From NCBI GenBank assembly GCA_021796055.1, contig JAJYOS010000408.1, forward strand, positions 1-6,337: a stretch of 6,337 nucleotides of DNA, given 5' to 3'. Position 1 is the stretch's first letter. Every line of letters starts with the position of its first letter. Positions 1 through 6,337 of this stretch are shown here, piece by piece. This stretch comes from Bacteroidota bacterium. GTDB lineage: Bacteria > Bacteroidota > Kryptoniia > Kryptoniales > JAKASW01. The translations under genes and the position numbers were made by a program. The notes under the pieces are model-generated. The model did not search any database, was not told the origin of the DNA, and saw only the letters and a list, made by a program, of their open reading frames with translations.

Positions 1-830
1 ATGAATGGGAAATCAAAAACATAGCTTCGGATAGAAATGTTATTGATCAACAATAAGAAACGATTCTTGACGCCATGCATATTGGCAAATGGGGCGTTGT
101 TCTTGCGACCCCCGGGTTTTAGTGTCCGGACATGATAGACAAGCGCATCCGGCGTGTAAGCGCATAGCCAACCATAATTCTGCAACCTCCAGGAAATATC
201 CGCGTCTTCCCTGCCAAACCAGAAATCGTTGTCAAAGTACTGCTCATCGAACTTTATGTCTTCAAGGCATGCCTTGCTGTAGAAAGCGGCCGCCCCAGTT
301 GCACCAAACACGTAGCACTTCGAGTCGTATTGCCCAAGGTCTGGCTCGCCTTGACCACGGTCAGGATGCCTAATGAATTTCGTCAGACAAAGACCCGCTG
401 AATCTATGACCGGAGGATTTATCGGAGTCTGGTTACCATCCATTCTCCGGATCTTGGGGGAGACACATCCAATACGGCTGTCTTCTTCAAAAGCGGCAAC
501 AAGGGACTCAATACACCTCGAATCGAGCTGGGTATCCGGGTTAAGAACGAAGACGTATTCTCCAGTAGATTGGCTAATTCCAAAGTTGTAACTCTCTGAA
601 AATCCTCCAGGCGTAGGGACATGAAAATACTTCAGTAGCAAGCCTTGCCCTATTTGAGAAGCCCGACTGGAGAGCTCTCCGATTTCTGATTTATCGACAA
701 CTATTACCTCAATATTCCTTAAGGTTTGATTCTCGATCGACCTCGCAAGTACCTCAAAGTACTTCACGTGATGGCCCATAAAGGTGCAAACAATTGATAC
801 TTTTACCCCCTCTAACGCCCGACCATTCAC
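1..830 (-). CDS. GT2-family glycosyltransferase, rhamnosyltransferase-like (3' end cut by window edge)
   Basis: This is a GT-A fold family 2 glycosyltransferase, probably adding a sugar (rhamnosyltransferases of the WbbL type are the closest pattern I recognise) to a lipid-linked glycan at the cytoplasmic face of the membrane. In 276 visible codons, residues 10-16 (KVSIVCT) form the first nucleotide-binding strand and 41-46 (EVIVVD) the second. NPDT at 97-100 replaces the usual DXD, as is common in this subgroup. GATGAAAFYSKACLE lies at 176-190, and REDADISWRL at 207-216 carries the predicted catalytic-base region. The GTG at 828-830 is chosen because it lies 7 nt past the upstream stop, follows AGGAGG by 12 nt and keeps the first strand; the first in-frame ATG (residue 18) would remove it. 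The frame stays open to base 1, so the C-terminus is missing, probably a few dozen residues. The sugar donor and acceptor cannot be read from sequence. Confidence 0.88.
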   Translation of the reverse strand, partial: MNGRALEGVKVSIVCTFMGHHVKYFEVLARSIENQTLRNIEVIVVDKSEIGELSSRASQIGQGLLLKYFHVPTPGGFSESYNFGISQSTGEYVFVLNPDTQLDSRCIESLVAAFEEDSRIGCVSPKIRRMDGNQTPINPPVIDSAGLCLTKFIRHPDRGQGEPDLGQYDSKCYVFGATGAAAFYSKACLEDIKFDEQYFDNDFWFGREDADISWRLQNYGWLCAYTPDALVYHVRTLKPGGRKNNAPFANMHGVKNRFLLLINNISIRSYVFDFPF

Positions 831-837
831 AGACGTG

Positions 838-1755
838 TTATACCTCCTGTCTTCTGTTCTTCTTCGGGGAAACCGCGCCCTTCAGATATCCTCGAAACAT
901 TTCATAGCTTGCAGCAAATGGAAGGCGGTTGTACATGGTTTGCTTCAAAGCAAGGGCGAGACAAAAGGGACCCGCCATGGCCAGAGACATATATTTCCGA
1001 TTGTTCTTAAGAGACTGAGCCAGATTATAAAAATACGAGAAGAACCAATCAATCCTTCTTCGCGACATCTGATGAATATTGCCGTTTTTCTGCGGGAAAT
1101 GACGAACCGTCGTGCTTGCATCAAAGTAGATTTCGTACCCCATCTTTGTAATCCTAAAACTGATGTCTGGCTCTTCCATGATCCCGGTCCCAATGAAGGA
1201 CTCGTCGAAATATCCCGCCCGGACAAAGAGGTCTCGTCTGAAGGACATATTTCCCCCGTTAACCATCTGAACGTATTGGGAATGAAGGGAGTGCGCGTTG
1301 TTCACAATCTTCCCATACACAGTCATTCGTAAAATGCGCAGAAGATGGGCATCCGGCTGCCCTTCTTCAACGATCCTACAAGAAACCGCGCCAATCCGCC
1401 TGTCATCATAATGGGAAGCATGTTTGGCGACCAAATCGGAAGGGGCAACAACATCATCGTCGCAAATAAGTACGATCTCCCCCTTGGCTTCGTCAACGCC
1501 AAAGTTCTTTGCTCTACACCTATTCGGTTTTGACAGATGAAAGTACCGTATCGAAGGATGGCTTTTGAGGAACTTCGTTGTGGACGGATCCACTTCCTCG
1601 CTCTGGTCAACTATGATAATTTCATATGGATCGTACTCTTGTTCAAGGAACGAAGAACAGGAACGCAGTAGGCAATCAGGACGGTTGTATGTAGGAATTA
1701 CGATCGAAACGAAACGCTTCAAGGAAGTCGTTGCGAGTTCAGTTGCGGTTTGCAC
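838..1755 (-). CDS. GT2-family glycosyltransferase (GT-A fold)
   Basis: This is an inverting GT-A glycosyltransferase that should transfer a sugar from a nucleotide donor to the growing lipid-linked repeat unit. The open frame reaches a TTG at 1827 (329 residues). I prefer the GTG at 1753-1755 (305 residues) because it cuts the overlap with the upstream gene from 89 to 17 nt and keeps the whole domain. Numbered from the TTG, FVSIVIPTYNRPD at 39-51 is the classic GT2 N-terminal motif, EIIIVDQS lies at 69-76, CDDDV at 122-126 is the metal-binding DXD, NGGNMSFRRDLF at 190-201 the acceptor-side loop, and MEEPDISFRI at 217-226 the catalytic-base segment. The tail after about residue 255 is basic and hydrophobic (to 300), suggesting membrane association, and ends in KKNRRQEV. 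No strong Shine-Dalgarno precedes either start. A TTG at 1720-1722, just after the upstream stop, is another possible start. Family assignment is firm; substrate is unknown. Confidence 0.9.
   Translation of the reverse strand: MQTATELATTSLKRFVSIVIPTYNRPDCLLRSCSSFLEQEYDPYEIIIVDQSEEVDPSTTKFLKSHPSIRYFHLSKPNRCRAKNFGVDEAKGEIVLICDDDVVAPSDLVAKHASHYDDRRIGAVSCRIVEEGQPDAHLLRILRMTVYGKIVNNAHSLHSQYVQMVNGGNMSFRRDLFVRAGYFDESFIGTGIMEEPDISFRITKMGYEIYFDASTTVRHFPQKNGNIHQMSRRRIDWFFSYFYNLAQSLKNNRKYMSLAMAGPFCLALALKQTMYNRLPFAASYEMFRGYLKGAVSPKKNRRQEV
842..847 (-). promoter_or_regulatory. Ribosome binding site AGGAGG for the GTG-started glycosyltransferase
   Basis: The minus strand reads AGGAGG here, a full Shine-Dalgarno match, 12 nt before the GTG at 828-830 and inside the last codons of the preceding glycosyltransferase gene. 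It is the strongest ribosome binding site in the window. It supports a GTG start and tight translational linkage between the two GT2 genes. Confidence 0.75.
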
Positions 1756-2923
1756 GTCTTTCTTCGCACCCTTCAATTGCCTCCATGAAGCTCCTGTAAA
1801 TGGACTCCCAGCTGAATTTAGAGGCAAGCCCTATACGTTTGTCCACGTTATCCCTTTTGTGTTCAATACAATATTCAATCTGAGATATGAACTCGGGATG
1901 GTCTAAGGCCACATGAACGACTTTATCGGCCTTCAAGTTCATAACGTCAGGAAGGGCCGTTGAGACCACCGGTTTCCCGGCAGCGAGATACTCATAAACT
2001 TTCAGGGGATTGACAGCTTTTGTCAAATCGTTTACAAGGAATGGTATAATGCAGACGTCTGCAGCTCTTAGGTAAGATGGGAGAAGCTCTTGGGGCCGGG
2101 GGGCGATTAGCATGAGATTTTCGCAAGTTCGCAGTGTATCAAGCGGCACACTCCTGGGCCCTATCAAGACGATGTTCCAGCCCTTATTGGATCTGCATAA
2201 ATCTACCATCAACTCCTCATCAAACCACTCGGCAATTGCACCGACATACAATATTATCGGCCCCGATAATCCTCTGAGTTCAATCGGAAGATCACCATGC
2301 TCGACATCTAAAGCCTTGCTGAACACTTCTACATTTACACCATTGGGCACACTTGCAACATTAGGGTTGAATTGCTTAGCCCTAGCAAGGAGACTGATCG
2401 ACGAAACGGTGACCAGATCGACAGTTCGAAATAGTCTCTCCTCGGTCCTTCTGACTTGCCGTTTTCGTTTGGCATTCCATGGATATTCTGCGTGGTCGTC
2501 CACGCAATCATAAACCAATGTGGTGTTTGAAGAGGGTTGGATTCGGAAGAAGTCCTCAGGGACATAGACAATTTCCACGACAAGTTCAGCGCCGAAATAC
2601 TTCCTAATGGCACGTTCCACAAGCACCATGGCGATTTTTCTGTTGACGAGATCGACTATGGGAAACCTTCTTTGGAACGGAAATAACGGCGGGAGCGTAT
2701 AGATGGCGAGCGTAGCCGATAACTCTTTTACCCCTTTCAAAAAGTCCCAATAGCATGCACGTGCATCGTCATCTTCAAAAAACGACAAGATGGTAAATGT
2801 TGGATTTACGTATAACACCTTGTGTCGATCAACAGAAGCCAGACTTGCAAAATGATGGCGCCTGAATTTCAGTTTAGAATTCCAGTAGCTCGTCGAAAGA
2901 ATAACAAGGTTTTTATGTTTCAA
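1739..2923 (-). CDS. GT4-type (GT-B fold) glycosyltransferase
   Basis: This 394-residue protein looks like a retaining GT-B glycosyltransferase of the large GT4 (glycosyl transferases group 1) family, cytoplasmic or membrane-peripheral. The N-terminal Rossmann-like half begins MKHKNLVILSTSYW and includes VYDCVDDHAEYPWN at 137-150, typical of a subgroup of exopolysaccharide glycosyltransferases. SVPNGVNVEVF at 191-201 marks the passage to the C-terminal half, where GPIILYVGAIAEWFD (221-235) opens the nucleotide-sugar domain. NPLKVYEYLAAGKPVVST at 305-322 is the family's signature with the conserved Glu (E311 in VYEY). Size is normal for the family. The start is a TTG at 2921-2923: an in-frame TAG lies a few codons upstream and AAGG sits 8 nt before it. 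Its stop lies inside the next glycosyltransferase frame, so the two are probably co-translated. Donor and acceptor sugars cannot be inferred. Confidence 0.9.
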   Translation of the reverse strand: MKHKNLVILSTSYWNSKLKFRRHHFASLASVDRHKVLYVNPTFTILSFFEDDDARACYWDFLKGVKELSATLAIYTLPPLFPFQRRFPIVDLVNRKIAMVLVERAIRKYFGAELVVEIVYVPEDFFRIQPSSNTTLVYDCVDDHAEYPWNAKRKRQVRRTEERLFRTVDLVTVSSISLLARAKQFNPNVASVPNGVNVEVFSKALDVEHGDLPIELRGLSGPIILYVGAIAEWFDEELMVDLCRSNKGWNIVLIGPRSVPLDTLRTCENLMLIAPRPQELLPSYLRAADVCIIPFLVNDLTKAVNPLKVYEYLAAGKPVVSTALPDVMNLKADKVVHVALDHPEFISQIEYCIEHKRDNVDKRIGLASKFSWESIYRSFMEAIEGCEERRANRN

Positions 2924-3079
2924 TTGCTCTACCTTAGTCCTGTTCTAATCAATCAAATCACCGTCCAACATAACGCCCTTGCCGGCACCCCAATATTCAA
3001 TCTATCGTTGGCACACACAGGTGAAGCAGTAAGGTCATAAGCGTCTGACTTAGACGACTCCTTATCAACTCGATATCAA
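2924..3079. other. Intergenic spacer between ligase/polymerase-like gene and GT4 gene
   Basis: This 156-nt gap is the longest non-coding stretch in the window. I see no convincing gene in it. On the minus strand it holds a short stem, CGTCT-aagtc-AGACG (3042-3056), not followed by a T run, so it is not a good intrinsic terminator. It also holds an 8-bp palindrome, TGCCGGCA (2980-2987). No -35/-10 pair with good spacing stands out. It may hold a weak promoter for the downstream glycosyltransferases or simply be relaxed spacing inside one operon. Confidence 0.5.
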
Positions 3080-4591
3080 TCATACACCTTCAGATGGAGC
3101 CAACGTGCGCGATGGTAAGTGCAATCCTAGCTGTGCATAGCGCGCGTATACCATTCCTAGTATCAGCATGAACTGATAATCGAAATAAATGTCTCCAACC
3201 GCACCTTGGATCAGCATAGATATTAAATAGACAAAAAAGAAAGCGTAAGCGGGTTCGTCATAATCTTTCAGCCGACTCGCGTAAACAACTGCCTTCCCCG
3301 TAAAGATAAGGAACGCCGCAAGGGCCAGGATACCAAACGTGTAAGCCAAAGAAAGGTAGGTGTTGTGCAGATCCCCTGTGGCCAGAAGTGTAGCATTACT
3401 CATTTGTTGCTGGGTCGACACGGACGTTCGTTTTTCTCCCACATATATCTTCTCTAGGCCTTGACCCAACCATGGGGAGTTGCCGATAGCCATGAGGGCT
3501 TTGCCCCAAATTAGTAATCTTCCCGCGGTGCTCCAATCTCCTGGCGACGAGACAAAGACGTCAAGTTTACTATCCTTTCCACCAAGATCTGATAGCGCAT
3601 ATTCTATCATATCTAGCTTGCCAAAATCAAATGCTCTCTGCACTCGCTCCGGCATAACGTCACGCACGGGTCCGAGTGAGAAACCAGAGACTAATAGCAC
3701 AGACCCCAGAGCGGTGATAAGCACGGCAGTCTTCTTCCTTCGAACGAAGTAGAAGTAAGAGAGAACGGAGAGAATAGCAGCGATAATAGCTGCCCTTCCG
3801 CCACCAGCAAGTATAGCGAGGACAGAAAGGAAGAAAATGGGCCTCCTCAATTGCAGCTTCCTCAGTAGATTTGGCTTGCAGAGAAGAATAACAAAGGACA
3901 TCGATCCCGCCACAGACAAAATTCCGAACCTGCCACCGTAATCTTTCAATAATTCCCAGCTAAAGGTGTTGAACAATGGTAATTGCCCGATATTGAAAAC
4001 GACCATCATCAAACCAATCGCAACTACAACAAGATAAAACCAGAACACAACAGTCGTAAACCTGTCAAAGTCCACTGAAGCTGAAAGATAGAATCCAGCA
4101 AGAAATGAAACTAAGGCAGTGATGAACTCCCACCTTCTCTGGAATCCCGTTATTTCACTCCCAAAAGGCAATTGCGCGCCGCGTAGAGCTACAATGAGAA
4201 TAAAAAGCGCGTACAAGAGGAATATTCGTGGCAGACGTCGTCGGCTTACCCTTCCGTTTCCAAAGGATACGAATGCGATAAAGAGAACAACCAAGGTCAG
4301 GTCTTGAAGTTCCTTCCCCCCGGCCAATCCTGTAACGATTCTCGTGGAGGCGAGGAAGAAAAAGAAATATAGCAAATCCGCCGCGGATAGGGAGGTCACC
4401 ACCTGTGCGACAATAAAAAGGACTATGGCTGCGCTTAAGAAAGAGAAAATTACAGGGATGCGCATGTACCAAATGGCTTGTGCGATCACGAATGCGACAC
4501 TTATGAACAGAAAGAGCCTGGTTCCTTTTTCAATTCTTTTCCCGGATCTCTGCCTAACATCTCTTTTGTTAGAGATTTGAGTATCTCTCAC
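3080..4591 (-). CDS. Wzy/O-antigen-ligase-like polytopic membrane protein
   Basis: This 503-residue integral membrane protein resembles the Wzy_C/O-antigen ligase superfamily, whose members polymerise undecaprenyl-linked repeat units or transfer glycan to an acceptor on the periplasmic side. After a basic cytoplasmic N-terminus (residues 1-24), hydrophobic segments run from about 26 to 300: roughly 26-40, 45-67, 72-88, 98-110, 121-137, 155-171, 180-200, 222-238, 251-282 and 288-304. A large hydrophilic loop (about 305-408) follows, then further segments near 412-431, 448-465 and 471-486. Family hallmarks are GGGRAA at 263-268, RLLIWGKALMAIGNSPWLG (358-376) within the loop, and LHNTYLSLAYTFGILAL (408-424), the conserved His-Asn motif. 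The GTG start at 4589-4591 follows AGGTAGG by 11 nt. The adjacent flippase makes a Wzy-type polymerase plausible, but polymerase and ligase cannot be separated by eye. Confidence 0.85.
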   Translation of the reverse strand: MRDTQISNKRDVRQRSGKRIEKGTRLFLFISVAFVIAQAIWYMRIPVIFSFLSAAIVLFIVAQVVTSLSAADLLYFFFFLASTRIVTGLAGGKELQDLTLVVLFIAFVSFGNGRVSRRRLPRIFLLYALFILIVALRGAQLPFGSEITGFQRRWEFITALVSFLAGFYLSASVDFDRFTTVVFWFYLVVVAIGLMMVVFNIGQLPLFNTFSWELLKDYGGRFGILSVAGSMSFVILLCKPNLLRKLQLRRPIFFLSVLAILAGGGRAAIIAAILSVLSYFYFVRRKKTAVLITALGSVLLVSGFSLGPVRDVMPERVQRAFDFGKLDMIEYALSDLGGKDSKLDVFVSSPGDWSTAGRLLIWGKALMAIGNSPWLGQGLEKIYVGEKRTSVSTQQQMSNATLLATGDLHNTYLSLAYTFGILALAAFLIFTGKAVVYASRLKDYDEPAYAFFFVYLISMLIQGAVGDIYFDYQFMLILGMVYARYAQLGLHLPSRTLAPSEGV

Positions 4592-4655
4592 CTGTAATCG
4601 GGCCTACCTTCCACTTAGACTAATTCTGGACAGAATACCAGCTAAACCTACAGCT

Positions 4656-5135
4656 TCATTTCCCACCCCGGCTCCCACTCGCACTTGAAAAATGGACTTG
4701 GTCCAAAATCCACCTATAAGTTTGCGAAAGTCCATCCCTCAGCGGTTTGGAGGGTGCCCATCCAAGTTTCTCTCGAATAAGTCTGTTGTCGGAATTCCTT
4801 CCTCTCACCCCGAGCGGTCCCGGAACATGCCTAACTCTGAGAGTCTTACCGGCAATTAACATTGCCATTTCGGCAAGCTGGTTAATCGTTACCATTTCTT
4901 CCGATCCTATGTTCACCGGGCCAATGAACTCTGATTTCATCAGCCTCAGCACCGCCTCAAGACACTCATCAATGTAGAGAAAAGACCTCGTCTGTTTACC
5001 GTCACCCCATATCTCGATTTCCCCACCATCCTTAGTCTCAGCTACCTTTCGGCAGATGGCTGCAGGAGCTTTCTCGCGGCCACCGTCCGACGGCCCAAAG
5101 GTCTGGTCTCCACGAAAAAGGTCCGTAAGACTCAA
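4656..5135 (-). pseudogene. 5'-truncated GDP-mannose 3,5-epimerase-like gene (C-terminal half only)
   Basis: From about residue 13 this 159-residue frame matches the C-terminal half of GDP-mannose 3,5-epimerase, an extended-SDR enzyme that converts GDP-D-mannose to GDP-L-galactose (and GDP-L-gulose). Visible family blocks are GGREKAPAAICRK (18-30), EIEIWGDGKQTRSFLYIDE (39-57), GPVNIGSEEMV (72-82), PGPLGVRGRNSDN (105-117) and EKLGWAPSKPLRDGL (122-136). The lysine of REK and the arginine of VRGRN, which act in catalysis or substrate binding in the studied plant enzyme, are kept. The N-terminal GxxGxxG NAD site, the catalytic Cys and the YxxxK are absent: family members are about 320-380 residues, so roughly half is gone. 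The only start is a TTG at 5133-5135 with a non-family leader (residues 1-12) shared out of frame with the methyltransferase gene. As an epimerase it should be dead. The missing half is nowhere else in the window. Confidence 0.85.
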
Positions 5136-5904
5136 GCATCCAAATTATCCTGCTCTTGACACCCTTTGGCCTATTCACACTGTTCTGAAAGGCCATAAGT
5201 TGGATCATATCGATCCCCACTTCGGAAAACATGTATTCCAGATCAGCCATACTATATTCGCGATTATGACCTGAGAATGGATATTCTGACCAGAAGTAAT
5301 CTTCGAATGGAGGAAAGGGGGGATTCCCCTTGAGCAAGAAAGACAATCTACGCCCAAACAGTGCTACGTTGGGAACTTCAACAATTATCGATCCGCCCGG
5401 TTTCACTACTTGCTTAACCTTTTTCAACAGGGGATGCGGAGTACCATTAAGGTGCTCAAGTACCGCCAATAAAAGCACTGTATCAAATCGGCCAGCGAAG
5501 AGCCCCAAATCATCACCCACAATGTCCAAATCAATCACCTCAGTACCATAAGTGTTTGTGACATGAGATACTAAATCATCAAGTGCCCCATCATAGAAAT
5601 CAAATTTCTCAATGCAACTCACGGAATAACCAAGCTTCGCAAGAGCAACAGGCACAACAGGAATAAAGAAACCGATATCCAGAACACTTGAACCAGGCGA
5701 CATGTGCTCATAGATGTATCTTACAGTATGACGGTATCGCAGGATCTCGGAGTCCACGAAATTCCCAACCGGGTCTTCTCTATATCTCAGATAGCCCTTA
5801 TTGTGCTTTGATACCCTCAAAATATCAAGCTTCTCTAAGAGCGGGGCTAACTCGTTGCGAGTAGCGTTGACTGTGTCAACAATAAGCTTATCGGTTAATT
5901 TCAT
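5038..5904 (-). CDS. Class I SAM-dependent methyltransferase with a replaced C-terminal tail
   Basis: This 288-residue protein is predicted to be a soluble Rossmann-fold methyltransferase (Methyltransf_11/23-like), perhaps methylating a sugar of the polysaccharide. SVLDIGFFIPVVPVALAKLG (73-92) is motif I, with the usual second glycine of DxGxG replaced (DIGFF). SCIEKFDF (96-103) ends the second strand. GRFDTVLLLAVLEHLNG (138-154) is motif II with the typical LEHL, and VKPGGSIIVEVPN (167-179) is the post-motif strand. The tail YGPFSWRPDLWAVGR (260-274) still looks native, but from about W275 to S288 the frame reads epimerase-coding DNA out of frame, so the natural end has been lost. The ATG at 5902-5904 lies inside the end of the flippase gene (17-nt overlap), suggesting translational coupling; only a weak GAG precedes it. 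The core domain is intact, so activity may survive. The substrate is unknown. Confidence 0.83.
   Translation of the reverse strand: MKLTDKLIVDTVNATRNELAPLLEKLDILRVSKHNKGYLRYREDPVGNFVDSEILRYRHTVRYIYEHMSPGSSVLDIGFFIPVVPVALAKLGYSVSCIEKFDFYDGALDDLVSHVTNTYGTEVIDLDIVGDDLGLFAGRFDTVLLLAVLEHLNGTPHPLLKKVKQVVKPGGSIIVEVPNVALFGRRLSFLLKGNPPFPPFEDYFWSEYPFSGHNREYSMADLEYMFSEVGIDMIQLMAFQNSVNRPKGVKSRIIWMLESYGPFSWRPDLWAVGRWPRESSCSHLPKGS
5083..5099. other. Probable deletion/recombination junction between methyltransferase and epimerase genes
   Basis: On the minus strand, methyltransferase-like coding (…PDLWAVGR) gives way here to epimerase coding (FGPSDGGREK…) in another frame. The two readings share these bases, so the exact breakpoint is uncertain within this interval. 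I infer that the end of the first gene and the beginning of the second were lost together, in a deletion or a recombination, or that two sequences were misassembled. Confidence 0.65.
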
Positions 5905-6337
5905 TTGCTTTACTCAATGAAAGTTTAAGAAAAATGAATCCCTGTATCACTATGTTCTGTGCAACCAGGGTCGTCACGGCAGCTCCGACTCCTCCCCAGA
6001 GCCGATCAAGGTAAAAATTTCCAGCTATGCTAACAACTAGAGAAACGAACGAAAGGGAGAAGAGGAACCTAAAACCCTTCCTAGCCAATATCACGTTGAC
6101 AAGCGGGCTGAACATGAGACTTAACCATATCCCCAGAGTAAGAACTTCAAAAACCTGAAATGCCTCTTCATATTTAATGCTAGTTACCAACACAAACAAG
6201 GGTTTCCCGACAAGATCCACTAATCCTAAAGGAATAATCACCCATACGGCCTTTTTAAGCCATTTCATGGAAAACTCCTTCTGTTTTGCGGGATCGAGCA
6301 TTTCGAGTTTCGAAAACATGTCGGCGCAACCGATATT
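5888..6337 (-). CDS. Wzx-like polysaccharide flippase, C-terminal part (5' end beyond window)
   Basis: The frame is open to the right edge (six codons, NIGCAD, precede the ATG at 6317-6319), so that ATG is probably internal and the gene begins outside the window. The 149 visible residues look like the C-terminal part of a Wzx/MATE-like oligosaccharide-lipid flippase, which moves undecaprenyl-linked repeat units to the periplasmic face. A basic cytoplasmic stretch (MKWLKKA) precedes a segment ending in GKPLFVLVTSIKYEEAFQVF, the position where Wzx proteins carry a similar 'yeeAf.vf' pattern. Hydrophobic segments, numbered from that ATG, fall near 25-47, 55-80, 86-105 and 113-135, followed by the short polar tail KANEINR. 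The TAA at 5888-5890 overlaps the methyltransferase start by 17 nt. A full-length member would be about 400-500 residues, so roughly the last third is seen here. Specificity cannot be told. Confidence 0.75.
   Translation of the reverse strand, partial: NIGCADMFSKLEMLDPAKQKEFSMKWLKKAVWVIIPLGLVDLVGKPLFVLVTSIKYEEAFQVFEVLTLGIWLSLMFSPLVNVILARKGFRFLFSLSFVSLVVSIAGNFYLDRLWGGVGAAVTTLVAQNIVIQGFIFLKLSLSKANEINR

Noticed and set aside
89..622. Open frames on the plus strand (89-373, 373-591) and on the minus strand (419-622)
   Set aside because: They are in other frames over the glycosyltransferase at 1-830, which has clear GT2 motifs. Their translations show no domain pattern.
784..1332. A 182-codon plus-strand frame opposite the GT2 gene
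   Set aside because: It lies wholly antisense to well-conserved coding sequence and has no recognisable motif or convincing start context.
2755..2766. Perfect 12-bp palindrome ATGCACGTGCAT
   Set aside because: It lies inside the GT4 coding region, and about one or two such 6-bp inverted repeats are expected by chance in a window this size.
2924..2990. Possible promoter for the GT4 gene (TTGGAC with TAGAAC on the minus strand)
   Set aside because: The spacing is 15 nt and both boxes are poor matches to the sigma-70 consensus.
2997..3038. A 13-codon minus-strand micro-ORF in the spacer, with AAGGAG upstream and the small stem between
   Set aside because: The spacing to the AAGGAG is 19 nt, the peptide is not recognisable, and such short frames are common by chance.
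3042..3056. Stem CGTCT-aagtc-AGACG as a terminator after the ligase/polymerase-like gene
   Set aside because: The stem is only 5 bp and no T run follows on the minus strand, so it does not fit an intrinsic terminator.
3480..4580. Several plus-strand open frames and one minus-strand frame across the ligase/polymerase-like gene
   Set aside because: They are in other frames over a long polytopic membrane protein gene with family motifs.
4623..4636. Inverted repeat ATTCTG-ga-CAGAAT upstream of the ligase/polymerase-like gene
   Set aside because: Its position is suggestive of an operator, but 6-bp arms are within chance expectation and no promoter elements flank it.

Overview
This window is a piece of a bacterial surface-polysaccharide (O-antigen, capsule or exopolysaccharide) biosynthesis cluster. 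All supported genes lie on the minus strand, so transcription runs from high to low coordinates. Base composition is close to balanced. Shine-Dalgarno-like sequences and several GTG or TTG starts are visible. A Wzx-type flippase beside a Wzy/O-antigen-ligase-type protein and several glycosyltransferases suggests a bacterium, probably Gram-negative, that uses a Wzx/Wzy-like route. The sequence does not allow a genus to be named.

Order in the direction of transcription: (1) the C-terminal part of a Wzx-like flippase, running in from the right edge (6337 to 5888); (2) a class I SAM-dependent methyltransferase (5904 to 5038), overlapping the flippase stop by 17 nt; (3) the C-terminal half of a GDP-mannose 3,5-epimerase-like protein (5135 to 4656), lacking its NAD-binding half; (4) a multi-spanning Wzy/O-antigen-ligase-like protein (4591 to 3080); (5) a 156-nt spacer with no gene; (6) a GT-B (GT4-type) glycosyltransferase (2923 to 1739); (7) a GT-A (GT2-type) glycosyltransferase (about 1755 to 838); (8) a second GT2-type, rhamnosyltransferase-like enzyme that starts at a GTG at 830 behind an AGGAGG and runs off the left edge.

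Inferred joint role: the glycosyltransferases build a lipid-linked repeat unit at the cytoplasmic membrane, the flippase turns it over, and the Wzy/ligase-like protein polymerises or transfers it. The methyltransferase may decorate a sugar. The epimerase would once have supplied a GDP-L-galactose-type (or L-gulose-type) precursor.

The most notable feature is the methyltransferase/epimerase junction near 5083-5099. About the last 15 codons of the methyltransferase are read out of frame from DNA that encodes conserved epimerase sequence, and the first half of the epimerase is absent. This looks like a deletion or recombination scar that fused two neighbouring genes, or an assembly chimera. I see no CRISPR array, RNA gene, insertion sequence or convincing terminator, and nothing that amounts to a wholly new system.
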